A DNA stretch of 64,000 nucleotides from Vibrio quintilis (GTDB lineage: Bacteria > Pseudomonadota > Gammaproteobacteria > Enterobacterales > Vibrionaceae), in NCBI RefSeq assembly GCF_024529975.1, contig NZ_AP024898.1:1623210-1687209 (forward strand), given 5' to 3'. The notes beneath the pieces were generated by a model that made no database searches, had not been told where the DNA came from, and saw only the letters and a list, made by a program, of their open reading frames with translations. The position numbers were made by a program, and so were the translations under genes. Positions within the stretch are counted from its first letter, which is position 1. Each line of letters starts with the position of its first letter. Positions 57,242 to 64,000 of the stretch are shown in pieces.

Positions 57242-58243
57242 TTATTCCCCGTGAGCAGCCATATGATGGCCTGCTTCTTCATCTGAATGATTCATCTCAT
57301 GTTTCATCGGCTGGTTTGACTGATGATCATGACCATGATGATTCGGTTTATCATCCCCTTCCGTGCCCTTATTCATCATGTCTGACATCATTCCGCCAGG
57401 ATACTGCATGACGATTGAATGGAATAAGTCATCCGGAACGTGAGAATAATACGTCACAGGGACATCAATACTTGGTTTCGCCAACTCACGGTAATCCGCA
57501 AAATCTTTGATCACTTCTGGTGCTGATTTGAGATTCTCAATCCATGCATCAAAACTTTGCTGATCAGGCATCGCTGTTGCCGTGAACTTCATATGCGAGA
57601 ATCCGTCACCACTGAAACTGGCAGCAAAACCCCGATAATCACCGGCTTCGTTCGCGACTAAGTGGAGACGCGTGACCATGCCGGGCATGGCATAAAGCTG
57701 GCTTCCCAGGCGGGGGATGAAAAAGGAGTTCATGATATTGTCAGAGGTAATGACAAATTTCACCGGGACATCTTTTGGAAATGCCACATAGTTAATTGTC
57801 GCTACATCCTGATCCGGATAAATGAACAACCACTTCCAGTCAAGTGACACAACTTCAATCGTTAAAGTTTCGTTTTCACTGACCAGCGGATTAGATGGTT
57901 CCAGATGATGGGTAGAACGCCAGGTTATCGTTGCCAGAACGGCAATAATAATAATGGGAATTATCCAGACCACGAGCTCAATCTTAGTTGAATGAGACCA
58001 TTCCGGTGCATATTCTTCATCTGTATTACCGGCCCGGTACTTATAGGCAAAATAGATGGTCATCAGTATCACAGGGATAACAACGATTAACATCAGGAGT
58101 AAGGCTGTAATAATCAGCTCTTTCACCTGAACACCTACCTCGCCTTTCGGATCCAGCAATGCAAACTTACATCCTGAGAGCATAAGCGTTACCAAAAGTA
58201 ACCCTGTTCCCTGAATGATGCTTTTGTATCGTGAGGCTTCCAT
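57242..58243 (-). CDS. cyoA: Cytochrome o ubiquinol oxidase subunit II CyoA
   Basis: 333 residues with a lipoprotein-type signal (LMLSGC), two helices, then the periplasmic cupredoxin domain. The CuA ligands of cytochrome c oxidases are absent, as expected for a quinol oxidase ([20 protein letters not shown]). The C-terminal 50 residues are unusually His/Asp/Met-rich ([19 protein letters not shown]), possibly metal-binding. First gene of the operon. Confidence 0.95.
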   Translation of the reverse strand: MEASRYKSIIQGTGLLLVTLMLSGCKFALLDPKGEVGVQVKELIITALLLMLIVVIPVILMTIYFAYKYRAGNTDEEYAPEWSHSTKIELVVWIIPIIIIAVLATITWRSTHHLEPSNPLVSENETLTIEVVSLDWKWLFIYPDQDVATINYVAFPKDVPVKFVITSDNIMNSFFIPRLGSQLYAMPGMVTRLHLVANEAGDYRGFAASFSGDGFSHMKFTATAMPDQQSFDAWIENLKSAPEVIKDFADYRELAKPSIDVPVTYYSHVPDDLFHSIVMQYPGGMMSDMMNKGTEGDDKPNHHGHDHQSNQPMKHEMNHSDEEAGHHMAAHGE

Positions 58244-58723
58244 TGACTTTTACTTTCTCTTTCTTGGCAGATCTCTTATTTACCTAATCAACGCAGATCA
58301 GAGCCGATAAGATCACTACAGTTGGTTTTAATAAAAAGTATTATGTTGAGTTTTGTAACAAGCAAACTTTATAAATCAAACTTTGATTAAGTTTTTCAAA
58401 AACGTGAAGTTTACAACTTCAAATCCCAAAACTCCCAAACTTATTGTCATATAAAGGAACACTTGGTTACATTTAGCGCAATAAATTAACAATCACACCA
58501 TGGGGCGCTATAGTAAATTGCAATCTTAAGTTACGCAAATTAAAGAGAAAAGATAATGAAAGTGCTATTTGTGAGTTTTATCACCCCAACTTGGTGTAAT
58601 AGAAGTGTTTTTTAAATATATCCTTACTGTTAATGAGTTCTTTCTTTATTTTTTTTTCTCATAACATTTGAACTTTCTCACGAATTTTCTATAACGTGTT
58701 GATCTTTCCCCGTCCGGACAACG

Positions 58724-58774
58724 TATAAACCCGGATAACCTGAAGGTTCGGGTTTCAGCGAAATTCAGGGATAT
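58724..58774. repeat. Decayed palindromic repeat
   Basis: Left arm TATAAACCCGGATAACCTGAA is recognisable; the right side keeps only ATTCAGGGATATC. Confidence 0.45.
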
Positions 58775-58791
58775 CTGCTTTTGGATTGAAT

Positions 58792-58822
58792 AAAAAAACG
58801 GCAATCCAAAGGATCACCGTTT
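58792..58822 (-). terminator. Terminator of the YebC-family gene
   Basis: On the reverse strand ACGGTGATCC-TTT-GGATTGCCGT (two G-T pairs) is followed by TTTTTT. Confidence 0.75.
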
Positions 58823-58863
58823 ATGATTATCGATACGTGATAAAAGTGAATTATGACCTGAAA

Positions 58864-59583
58864 CTATGCAATCTCTGCATTGTGATAAACCTGCTGAACA
58901 TCATCACTTTCGTCTAACATGTCGAGGAATTTCTGGAACTTCTCTGCATCTTCTCCGGCGATTTCAGTATGTGTCTGAGGCACAAATGTAATTTCCTCAA
59001 CATCCAGCGTCAGTTCAGGGAAAGCTTCACCCAGCGCTGTTTTCGCCTTAAAGAACTCTGTATTTGGCGCAAATACGGTCATTACACCGTCTTCAAGCTC
59101 GATATCAGTGACATCAACATCAGCCATCATCAGCGCTTCCAGTACCGCTTCTTCATCATCGCCTTTGAACTGGAATACAGCCTGATGATCAAACATATGC
59201 GCAACAGTACCGGGACTACCAATCTTCGCACCGGTTTTCACAAAGCACTGACGAACATCCTGAAAAGTACGGTTACCGTTGTCAGTCAGACAATCAACGA
59301 TTACGCTGACACCACCCGGACCAAACCCTTCATAACGGGCTGGTGCATAGTCCTCACCGCCACCGCCTGAAGCTTTATCCAGGGCTTTATCAATGACGTG
59401 AGAAGGCACCTGATCTTTTTTCGCTTTCGAGATCAAATGCTTCAGTGAAAGGTTGGTATCCGGATCTGCGCCACCATTTTTAGCACAAACGTAAATTTCT
59501 TTACCATACTTGGAATAGACTTTAATTTTGGCGCCTTGCGTCTTCGCCATGGAAGCCTTGCGCACTTCAAAACTTCTTCCCAT
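58864..59583 (-). CDS. YebC/PmpR (TACO1) family protein
   Basis: 239 residues. ATG 59583 ([19 protein letters not shown]) has GAGAGA upstream and matches the family start. Conserved core: [41 protein letters not shown], and [11 protein letters not shown]. The family was described as transcription regulators and, more recently, as ribosome-associated factors easing translation of difficult sequences. Vibrios have a second copy on chromosome 1, usually next to ruvC; this is the chromosome-2 paralogue. Confidence 0.88.
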   Translation of the reverse strand: MGRSFEVRKASMAKTQGAKIKVYSKYGKEIYVCAKNGGADPDTNLSLKHLISKAKKDQVPSHVIDKALDKASGGGGEDYAPARYEGFGPGGVSVIVDCLTDNGNRTFQDVRQCFVKTGAKIGSPGTVAHMFDHQAVFQFKGDDEEAVLEALMMADVDVTDIELEDGVMTVFAPNTEFFKAKTALGEAFPELTLDVEEITFVPQTHTEIAGEDAEKFQKFLDMLDESDDVQQVYHNAEIA

Positions 59584-59671
59584 TGGGATGTTCTCTCTCA
59601 ATCAATAGAATGCGACGAATTGTAGAAAAAACGCAGAACCATTTCAATTTCTGCAAAAAATATGGGATGGA

Positions 59672-59989
59672 TTACATAACACCCATCACTCTTTTATATT
59701 TTTCTACGCATTGCTGAAACCAGGTCTGTTCATCTGCTGAGCGAATTGAACTGATATATTTGGTTATTTCTTCAGGGCCTGCTTTGCCCTGCTTCAGCTT
59801 CCAAACCAGAAAAGCGGCCTGTTTATCCAGCTCAATCCGGTTTTTTTCACCAGCAGCAAGTTCAGCAAGATTGAAAGACATGGGTTTCCCTGCACTCTGT
59901 AAAACGAAGCCTGAAATATACCACAGGGAAGAAAAAATAAAGAAAAGAAATATATATTTTCGAGTGTTGCTGAAGGGCAGTTCCTCCAC
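59672..59989 (-). CDS. Small membrane protein of unknown function
   Basis: 105 residues with one hydrophobic helix (YIFLFFIFSSLWYISGFVL) and a polar helical tail (ELDKQAAFLVWKLKQGK). The start is uncertain: GTG 59989 is the only candidate before the helix, and it lies in the loop of a perfect 9-bp hairpin. It begins 15 bases after the stop of the upstream small gene, so the two may be co-transcribed. No family recognised. Confidence 0.5.
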   Translation of the reverse strand: MEELPFSNTRKYIFLFFIFSSLWYISGFVLQSAGKPMSFNLAELAAGEKNRIELDKQAAFLVWKLKQGKAGPEEITKYISSIRSADEQTWFQQCVEKYKRVMGVM

Positions 59990-60004
59990 CCTTCAGCACT
60001 TCAA

Positions 60005-60205
60005 TTAATGAAGAAGACCTAATTCTTTTGCTTCTTCGATCGTTAAACCACTTTCTCTTATCTCTTTCATCGCTTCAATCCGGCGACGGGCTTCTGCCGA
60101 TTTAAGAGTATTTTTCTGTGGTTTAGCCGATTCAACTTCATCCATGAAGTCCCACTTGCTTGTCATATTTGCCATTTCATCATGGTCAATTGAATTGATA
60201 GACAT
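60005..60205 (-). CDS. Small charged protein of unknown function
   Basis: 66 residues from ATG 60205, chosen for the strong CGGAGGT site 6 bases upstream; the open frame upstream is not needed. Composition: acidic start (SINSIDHDEMANM), then a basic helix (SAEARRRIEAMKEIRESG) ending TIEEAKELGLLH. No signal or membrane segment. Not recognised. Confidence 0.65.
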   Translation of the reverse strand: MSINSIDHDEMANMTSKWDFMDEVESAKPQKNTLKSAEARRRIEAMKEIRESGLTIEEAKELGLLH

Positions 60206-60612
60206 AAGTACCTCCGAACAAACTATGCAAGGGACATGTATTCTATATCGAAGAGAAAAACGCTTGTTAAGCAAAAAGATCCCAGAGTGTGATTACGTTT
60301 GAAATTCCGGGCAATTTTAGATAAGGGAAATCGCATTTTTTTGCGCCAGAGCACGTATTGATCTGTTCCGTTGATTTGCATCGGATCAGGGCAGCCAGAT
60401 CTTCAGAACAAAAAAAAGCGAGCTCGGGAAGCTCGCAAATAGCTAGGTATGAATTTTTATTACATTTTGTGGCGTAGTTCAGCCAAAGACATTGTTATCT
60501 ATAACTATATCCTGCGAGATAAACATTAATGGTTATTCAGCACGGTTCTGTCAGTTCAATGTAAAAACAATGCAAATATACCCATAAGCATGACATTCAG
60601 GATCTTCAGATG
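60206..60612. other. 407-bp gap between the small gene and rctB
   Basis: It contains the rctB terminator (60410-60436) and presumably the small gene's promoter. Nothing else is seen. Confidence 0.5.
60410..60436 (-). terminator. rctB terminator
   Basis: On the reverse strand GCGAGCT-TCCCG-AGCTCGC is followed by a run of T residues. Confidence 0.88.
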
Positions 60613-62589
60613 TTAAATACCGATAGCAATATCATCCAGTACTTTTAAAACATCTTCATTGACCAGCCCTTCGCCTATCAGTTTGCAAACTTTTCTTCTT
60701 ACAGCCAAACCAGAGATCAACCGCTCAATAGACAGATGTTTGCCATCATTTCCCGCATTGAACAATTCAACCGTTTTACTGAGAATTTCATAAGGAATAG
60801 GCTCCTGACCATATCTCAGCCAGTCAAGCTTCTCAATCAGCTCCTCACATTCCTGGCGAATTTGTGAGGGAGAATGTCCGGTCATGGCAGATAAAGCCAA
60901 AATACTGCGTTCCAGAGCCTCTGGGGAGGTATATTTAGATAAAGTGATGGTGATTTCATCTGCGTTGATCTCCACCAGATGTTTTCTGAGTTTCACTCTC
61001 CGGCCAAGATTGCCCCGCGGAGAAGGCATTTTTCTTTGAATCGGTTCAAACTCACCATCAATAATGGAAGACAATTCATCCAGTTTTTGTCTGGAAACCA
61101 GTTCATGCCTGAGCGGGTTTGGCAACGTAGGGGCCATATTCCTTTTTCCCGCATTGGTTGTTCTTGCTCTGGAGTAACGCAGAACTTCTTCAACATCACA
61201 GCGGATATCAACTTCATAATCCGTGATCTTATCTTTCGTATAAAGACCTTTCACAAACAGATGATACCCCCATAAATTTACCTCAAATGAGTTCTCATCG
61301 TGATGAACTTCAGCTAATCGCTTCAGTTCCCGGATTAAATCCATAGAAAAACGCCGCCATTCGATATTTCTGGCCAGTTTCTGATTCAGTTCAGACAGTA
61401 ATGTGGAGTCATGATGTCTGCGGGACATCCGGCTGCGAAAATATGAGTACAACTGAAACACCAGTGTATGTTGCCTCAGAATTTCAGGCGGGAAGAGGAA
61501 AAAATAATCACGGGTAAGCAACTCTTCATAAAAAGAAGGTTCCCAGACCAGAATATATAAATTGGGCTTAATTTTAATTTCACCTCCGGCCCCTTCAACC
61601 GGCGCTTCTTCAGAAGCTGTAATCGTCCGGGCAAGAAAACGGAAACGATCACTTTTGAATCCTTCCGGCATATTTTCACTTAACCAACGGCCGGTTAACT
61701 CGTGAAGCTGAAAGTCAGTAAACTCGATTCGGTCAATACTGTCCCGGATTGAATCCCGTGCCGGACCACTATCTTTTTTGCCCCTCAGAGAAAGGATATC
61801 TGTGATATACAGTGGTGTTTTATTAGGAATCTGCTTTGCATTAAGGTGATATTCTTCCTTGTGATAATCATGATACTGAACCGTCAGCGTAAACAAAGCA
61901 AATAATGTCATCAGATCATCGACTGTCATAATGTTCTTCGATGATCTTGTTTCAATAACCGCTTTGGTTCCGGAAATAGAAACCATTGATTTTTGGTAGC
62001 TTTTTCTGGTTCTTGGCGGTGCTAATGCTTGATCAATGATCCCGGCCCAGTTGGTTGGTGAAACAACAAATTGTTCAGATTCATCTTTTATCATCGGCGG
62101 TGTATTCAGGCCATGTTCGCTTAACAGCCGCTGATTAACCTGAGTTTGGGCAAGTGCTTTTGATCTTTTCTGTCGTTCTGATTGTTTAACAGACTCAGTT
62201 ATTAAGCTGGTTACCCCGAGTGTTGAGATCAACTGATTTGGATTCACAAACCGGTGAAGCATTGTTTTACCCGCCAGTCCTTCTTCGAACCTAACCGGTA
62301 TTTGTGCAAAAAGACCAATACTTACAGCAGCTCTTAGTCGTTGCTGAATTGCAGCCCGTGTCAGCTGTCCGTCGGTTGCTTCAATTAATTCTGTTGTGGA
62401 AACCAGTCCATCCTGGCTGCTTAGTCCTTTCAAAGAGACTAAGTTGAGCAGTTCAATAATACTTTTGGTAACACCTTTAAAGTGTTGATATTGTTCTATC
62501 CAGTCAATCGATGATTCAGATACTTCAAATAAATGACCATCTTTATGATTTCTGGGAGATTTAATCAGTATTTTTTCTGCTGAGCTCAT
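60613..62589 (-). CDS. rctB: RctB, replication initiator of chromosome 2
   Basis: 658 residues, the normal RctB length, with the characteristic opening (KSPRNHKDGHLFEVSES) and winged-helix segments (GQLTRAAIQQRLRAAVSIGLF; RKSYQKSMVSISGTKAVIETR). RctB is specific to Vibrionaceae; it binds Dam-methylated 12-mer iterons and opens the origin, and binds 29/39-mer sites for negative control. It is transcribed away from the iteron array starting 210 bases from its ATG. A TATAAT only 17-22 bases before the ATG implies a very short leader. Confidence 0.96.
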   Translation of the reverse strand: MSSAEKILIKSPRNHKDGHLFEVSESSIDWIEQYQHFKGVTKSIIELLNLVSLKGLSSQDGLVSTTELIEATDGQLTRAAIQQRLRAAVSIGLFAQIPVRFEEGLAGKTMLHRFVNPNQLISTLGVTSLITESVKQSERQKRSKALAQTQVNQRLLSEHGLNTPPMIKDESEQFVVSPTNWAGIIDQALAPPRTRKSYQKSMVSISGTKAVIETRSSKNIMTVDDLMTLFALFTLTVQYHDYHKEEYHLNAKQIPNKTPLYITDILSLRGKKDSGPARDSIRDSIDRIEFTDFQLHELTGRWLSENMPEGFKSDRFRFLARTITASEEAPVEGAGGEIKIKPNLYILVWEPSFYEELLTRDYFFLFPPEILRQHTLVFQLYSYFRSRMSRRHHDSTLLSELNQKLARNIEWRRFSMDLIRELKRLAEVHHDENSFEVNLWGYHLFVKGLYTKDKITDYEVDIRCDVEEVLRYSRARTTNAGKRNMAPTLPNPLRHELVSRQKLDELSSIIDGEFEPIQRKMPSPRGNLGRRVKLRKHLVEINADEITITLSKYTSPEALERSILALSAMTGHSPSQIRQECEELIEKLDWLRYGQEPIPYEILSKTVELFNAGNDGKHLSIERLISGLAVRRKVCKLIGEGLVNEDVLKVLDDIAIGI

Positions 62590-62605
62590 ATCAGGTTTAA
62601 ATCAC

Positions 62606-62611
62606 ATTATA
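62606..62611 (-). promoter_or_regulatory. rctB -10 element with overlapping dyad
   Basis: TATAAT on the reverse strand, within TTTACATATAATGTGATTTAAA. The weak dyad TTACAT/ATGTGA over the -10 may be the autorepression (29-mer type) site; that is inference. Confidence 0.4.
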
Positions 62612-62619
62612 TGTAAAAT

Positions 62620-62790
62620 AATCATTGTTCCGAGAATAAAGAAAAACAACCTATAAATAAAGAAAAAGTTTCTGTTTATTGTTCTCTGATCTTTATGCTT
62701 AATTTTGATCTTAAGTGATTAAATGATCTAATGATCTGGCTAAGGAAGTAGAGCTAATTAACTGGAATAAAAAGAATTTTTTTTATTGAT
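62620..62790. other. AT-rich unwinding region of oriCII
   Basis: About 170 bp, strongly A/T-rich, between rctB and the iterons, with three spaced TGATCT words (62706, 62723, 62732). The position matches the DNA unwinding element of vibrio oriCII. Confidence 0.6.
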
Positions 62791-62799
62791 GTCGGAAGT

Positions 62800-62920
62800 A
62801 TGATCATCATTGAACCGGAACCATGATCATTAAGTTATTGAAAGCATGATCATCTTTGAACTGAAACATGATCATCCGAACCACAGAAGAATGATCAATG
62901 GTTTACAGGAAAGATGATCA
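62800..62920. other. oriCII core: six RctB iterons in register
   Basis: ATGATCA begins at 62800, 62823, 62846, 62868, 62891 and 62914, steps of 23, 23, 22, 23, 23 bp, all in the same direction, putting each GATC (Dam site) two helical turns from the next. Six iterons is the number in the V. cholerae minimal origin. Confidence 0.93.
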
Positions 62921-62939
62921 AGTCTCTGTTCGCTTTCAG

Positions 62940-63800
62940 GTGTCCCTGTCATCTCACTATTCAGCCGGTTTGGTTAAATATTTATCTCCACGTCTTTCAG
63001 ACGAAAGCATGATCATGGAGAATCGTATTCAATTGTATGTTTTTGGGTAAAGAACGGAGAACAAATACCATTTGGCGCTGTAAACGCTGCTAATTTGTGA
63101 TTTTTCGTTGTATCGTAAGCATGATCAAGGTATCGAAATCGTGTTTGAATCTGTTTTTTCGATTTTCTACTATGCTTTTTCCAACGGTTTATTTTCCTTA
63201 AGGCCCGGTTGAAAAGACATGAGCCGTATATGGGAGGCAAAAACATATGCTTCCGGCTGATCATCTGTCTTGATCATTGTTCCGATCTTTACAGCGTTTA
63301 TTGTTGACCGGGATACATTGAATTTTAATCTATATTTCCTTGATCATTGTTCCTGTCACCTGTTTTTGTCAGGAAGCATGATCATGACAATATCTTGATC
63401 ATGTTTCCGAAAACATGATCACCACGAGCTGTTGTGTCTTGGAATTGATTGTTCTGATGTATTTCTATTTCACTAAGATCAGAATAATCGGATTTGTATG
63501 ATTATTGAGTGGTGTTTATTTGAGAAACACATCCCGTCGTTACCCTATTCTGATTGATTTTTGTAAAACCATAGATGAATTGATGATATTTTGTTCTTTT
63601 GCTGCGATAAACAATGCATTTGACTATTTTTATATCTGTCAAAAGTTGCTGGCTTTGTTTTTTCATTTTCAGTTTGTAAAAAATGAATCATATTAAAGTC
63701 AGATTGACACCCTCCGTAAGTTTGCAGCTGTATTCAATCGTTCCGGTCCATTATTATAATTTACATTGTAAACCGTGACGCTGTAACACTTTTATTTTAT
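62940..63800. other. rctA-like regulatory region of oriCII
   Basis: Nine more ATGATCA/TGATCAT words at irregular spacing and in both directions (63009, 63121, 63258, 63271, 63341, 63378, 63396, 63415 and the overlap of these with TTGATCATT), then a parS2 site. In V. cholerae this side carries rctA, which is transcribed but not translated and titrates RctB. A weak DnaA-box-like TTATCTCCA is at 62982-62990. Confidence 0.7.
63759..63789. other. Perfect parS2 site joined to a 39-mer-like sequence
   Basis: ATTTACATTGTAAAC (63759-63773) fits NTTTACANTGTAAAN and is followed at once by CGTGACGCTGTAACAC, which resembles the RctB 39-mer as I remember it. V. cholerae has a parS2 next to the rctA 39-mer, where ParB2 counteracts RctB inhibition. 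Confidence 0.7.
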
Positions 63801-63986
63801 CCTTCTTTTCTACCATTTACCGGCTATATTTTTTTGATTTTTTCGATGAAATTTACTTTATGAGAAGAATTACATTTTATTGGCTAAAAACTAACACTTT
63901 AATGTGATAATAATCTTGAATTGGCTGTTCACCTTTTTGTTGATTTTTATTATATTTGGTGTACATTTGTTTTCAGGTTATTCATT

Positions 63987-64000
63987 ATGGAAAATTGGCG
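63987..64000 (+). CDS. Possible first codons of a gene running off the window
   Basis: ATGGAAAATTGGCG at the very end, with CAGG upstream. parA2 is expected on this side of rctA, but five codons cannot be assigned. Confidence 0.2.

Larger units (their letters stand above)
58244..58863. promoter_or_regulatory. 620-bp cyo control region with CRP-like site
   Basis: TGTGA-GTTTTA-TCACC (58570-58585) fits the CRP consensus at nine of ten positions, 327 bases before cyoA. The remainder is AT-rich DNA, one decayed repeat (58724-58774) and the YebC terminator. No gene is visible. Confidence 0.5.

Noticed and set aside
63013..63264. 83-residue reverse-strand ORF in the iteron region
   Set aside because: It overlaps RctB binding words, has no ribosome site and no family-like composition; the corresponding V. 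cholerae locus (rctA) is not translated.
63505..63696. 63-residue forward ORF near the parS2 site
   Set aside because: Low-complexity, Phe/Tyr-rich translation of AT-rich DNA with no good ribosome site.

Overview
The window comes from chromosome 2 of a Vibrio or close relative and covers the left flank of its replication origin. The main evidence is at the right end. It holds rctB (initiator of vibrio chromosome 2), an array of six regularly spaced ATGATCA iterons with nine or so further copies beyond it, and a perfect match to the chromosome-2 centromere motif parS2. The gene content (pst, lpp, photolyase/MerR, PilZ, DUF368, sstT, hcp next to glgB, glgP, a YebC paralogue, rctB) also resembles, from memory, the part of V. 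cholerae chromosome 2 nearest its origin, read backwards. There are no tRNA, rRNA, CRISPR or prophage genes.

Layout, left to right. 1-6.1 kb: a truncated TetR regulator divergent from a MipA/OmpV outer-membrane protein, a flavin/FeS enoate-reductase-type enzyme, a broken GNAT gene, a porin and a small unknown. 6.3-10.2 kb: a GGDEF-EAL protein, an M23 endopeptidase (ShyA type) and a small glycogen-binding-fold protein. 10.6-16.1 kb: pstSCAB and a chemoreceptor. 16.2-22.4 kb: a DEAD-box helicase, the murein lipoprotein Lpp, and an overlapping operon DUF523/DUF1722 - MerR - photolyase - L,D-transpeptidase. 22.8-31 kb: a TPR/TPR-GGDEF pair, an MFS transporter, a PilZ protein, a DUF368 translocase, SstT. 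31-43.8 kb: a Sel1-repeat protein, glgX, an ABC exporter, a histidine phosphatase, a DUF445 protein, SLC13 and AEC transporters, a wrecked GDA1/CD39 nucleotidase, a small DUF5062-like protein and a GNAT enzyme. 43.8-48.1 kb: a flotillin operon and an AT-rich cassette of hcp plus a putative pore-forming effector and membrane immunity protein. 48.1-53.1 kb: glgB and glgP. 53.4-58.2 kb: cyoABCDE. 58.8-64 kb: YebC, two small unknowns, rctB and the origin.

Recurring themes are c-di-GMP signalling (two GGDEF proteins, one with EAL, and PilZ), glycogen turnover (E-set protein, GlgX, GlgB, GlgP), cell-wall work (endopeptidase, Lpp, L,D-transpeptidase, C55-P translocase) and transport. The window is also littered with a short palindromic repeat with ends TATACCC/GGGTATA. 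One copy has split the GNAT gene and leaves a TA duplication, so it behaves like a tiny non-autonomous transposon; one long 185-bp version is present. The best candidate for an undescribed system is the hcp-effector-immunity cassette at 46.1-48.1 kb, which sits next to glgB, where V. cholerae carries its hcp-2/vgrG-2/vasX auxiliary type VI cluster, but with unrelated-looking cargo and no vgrG.
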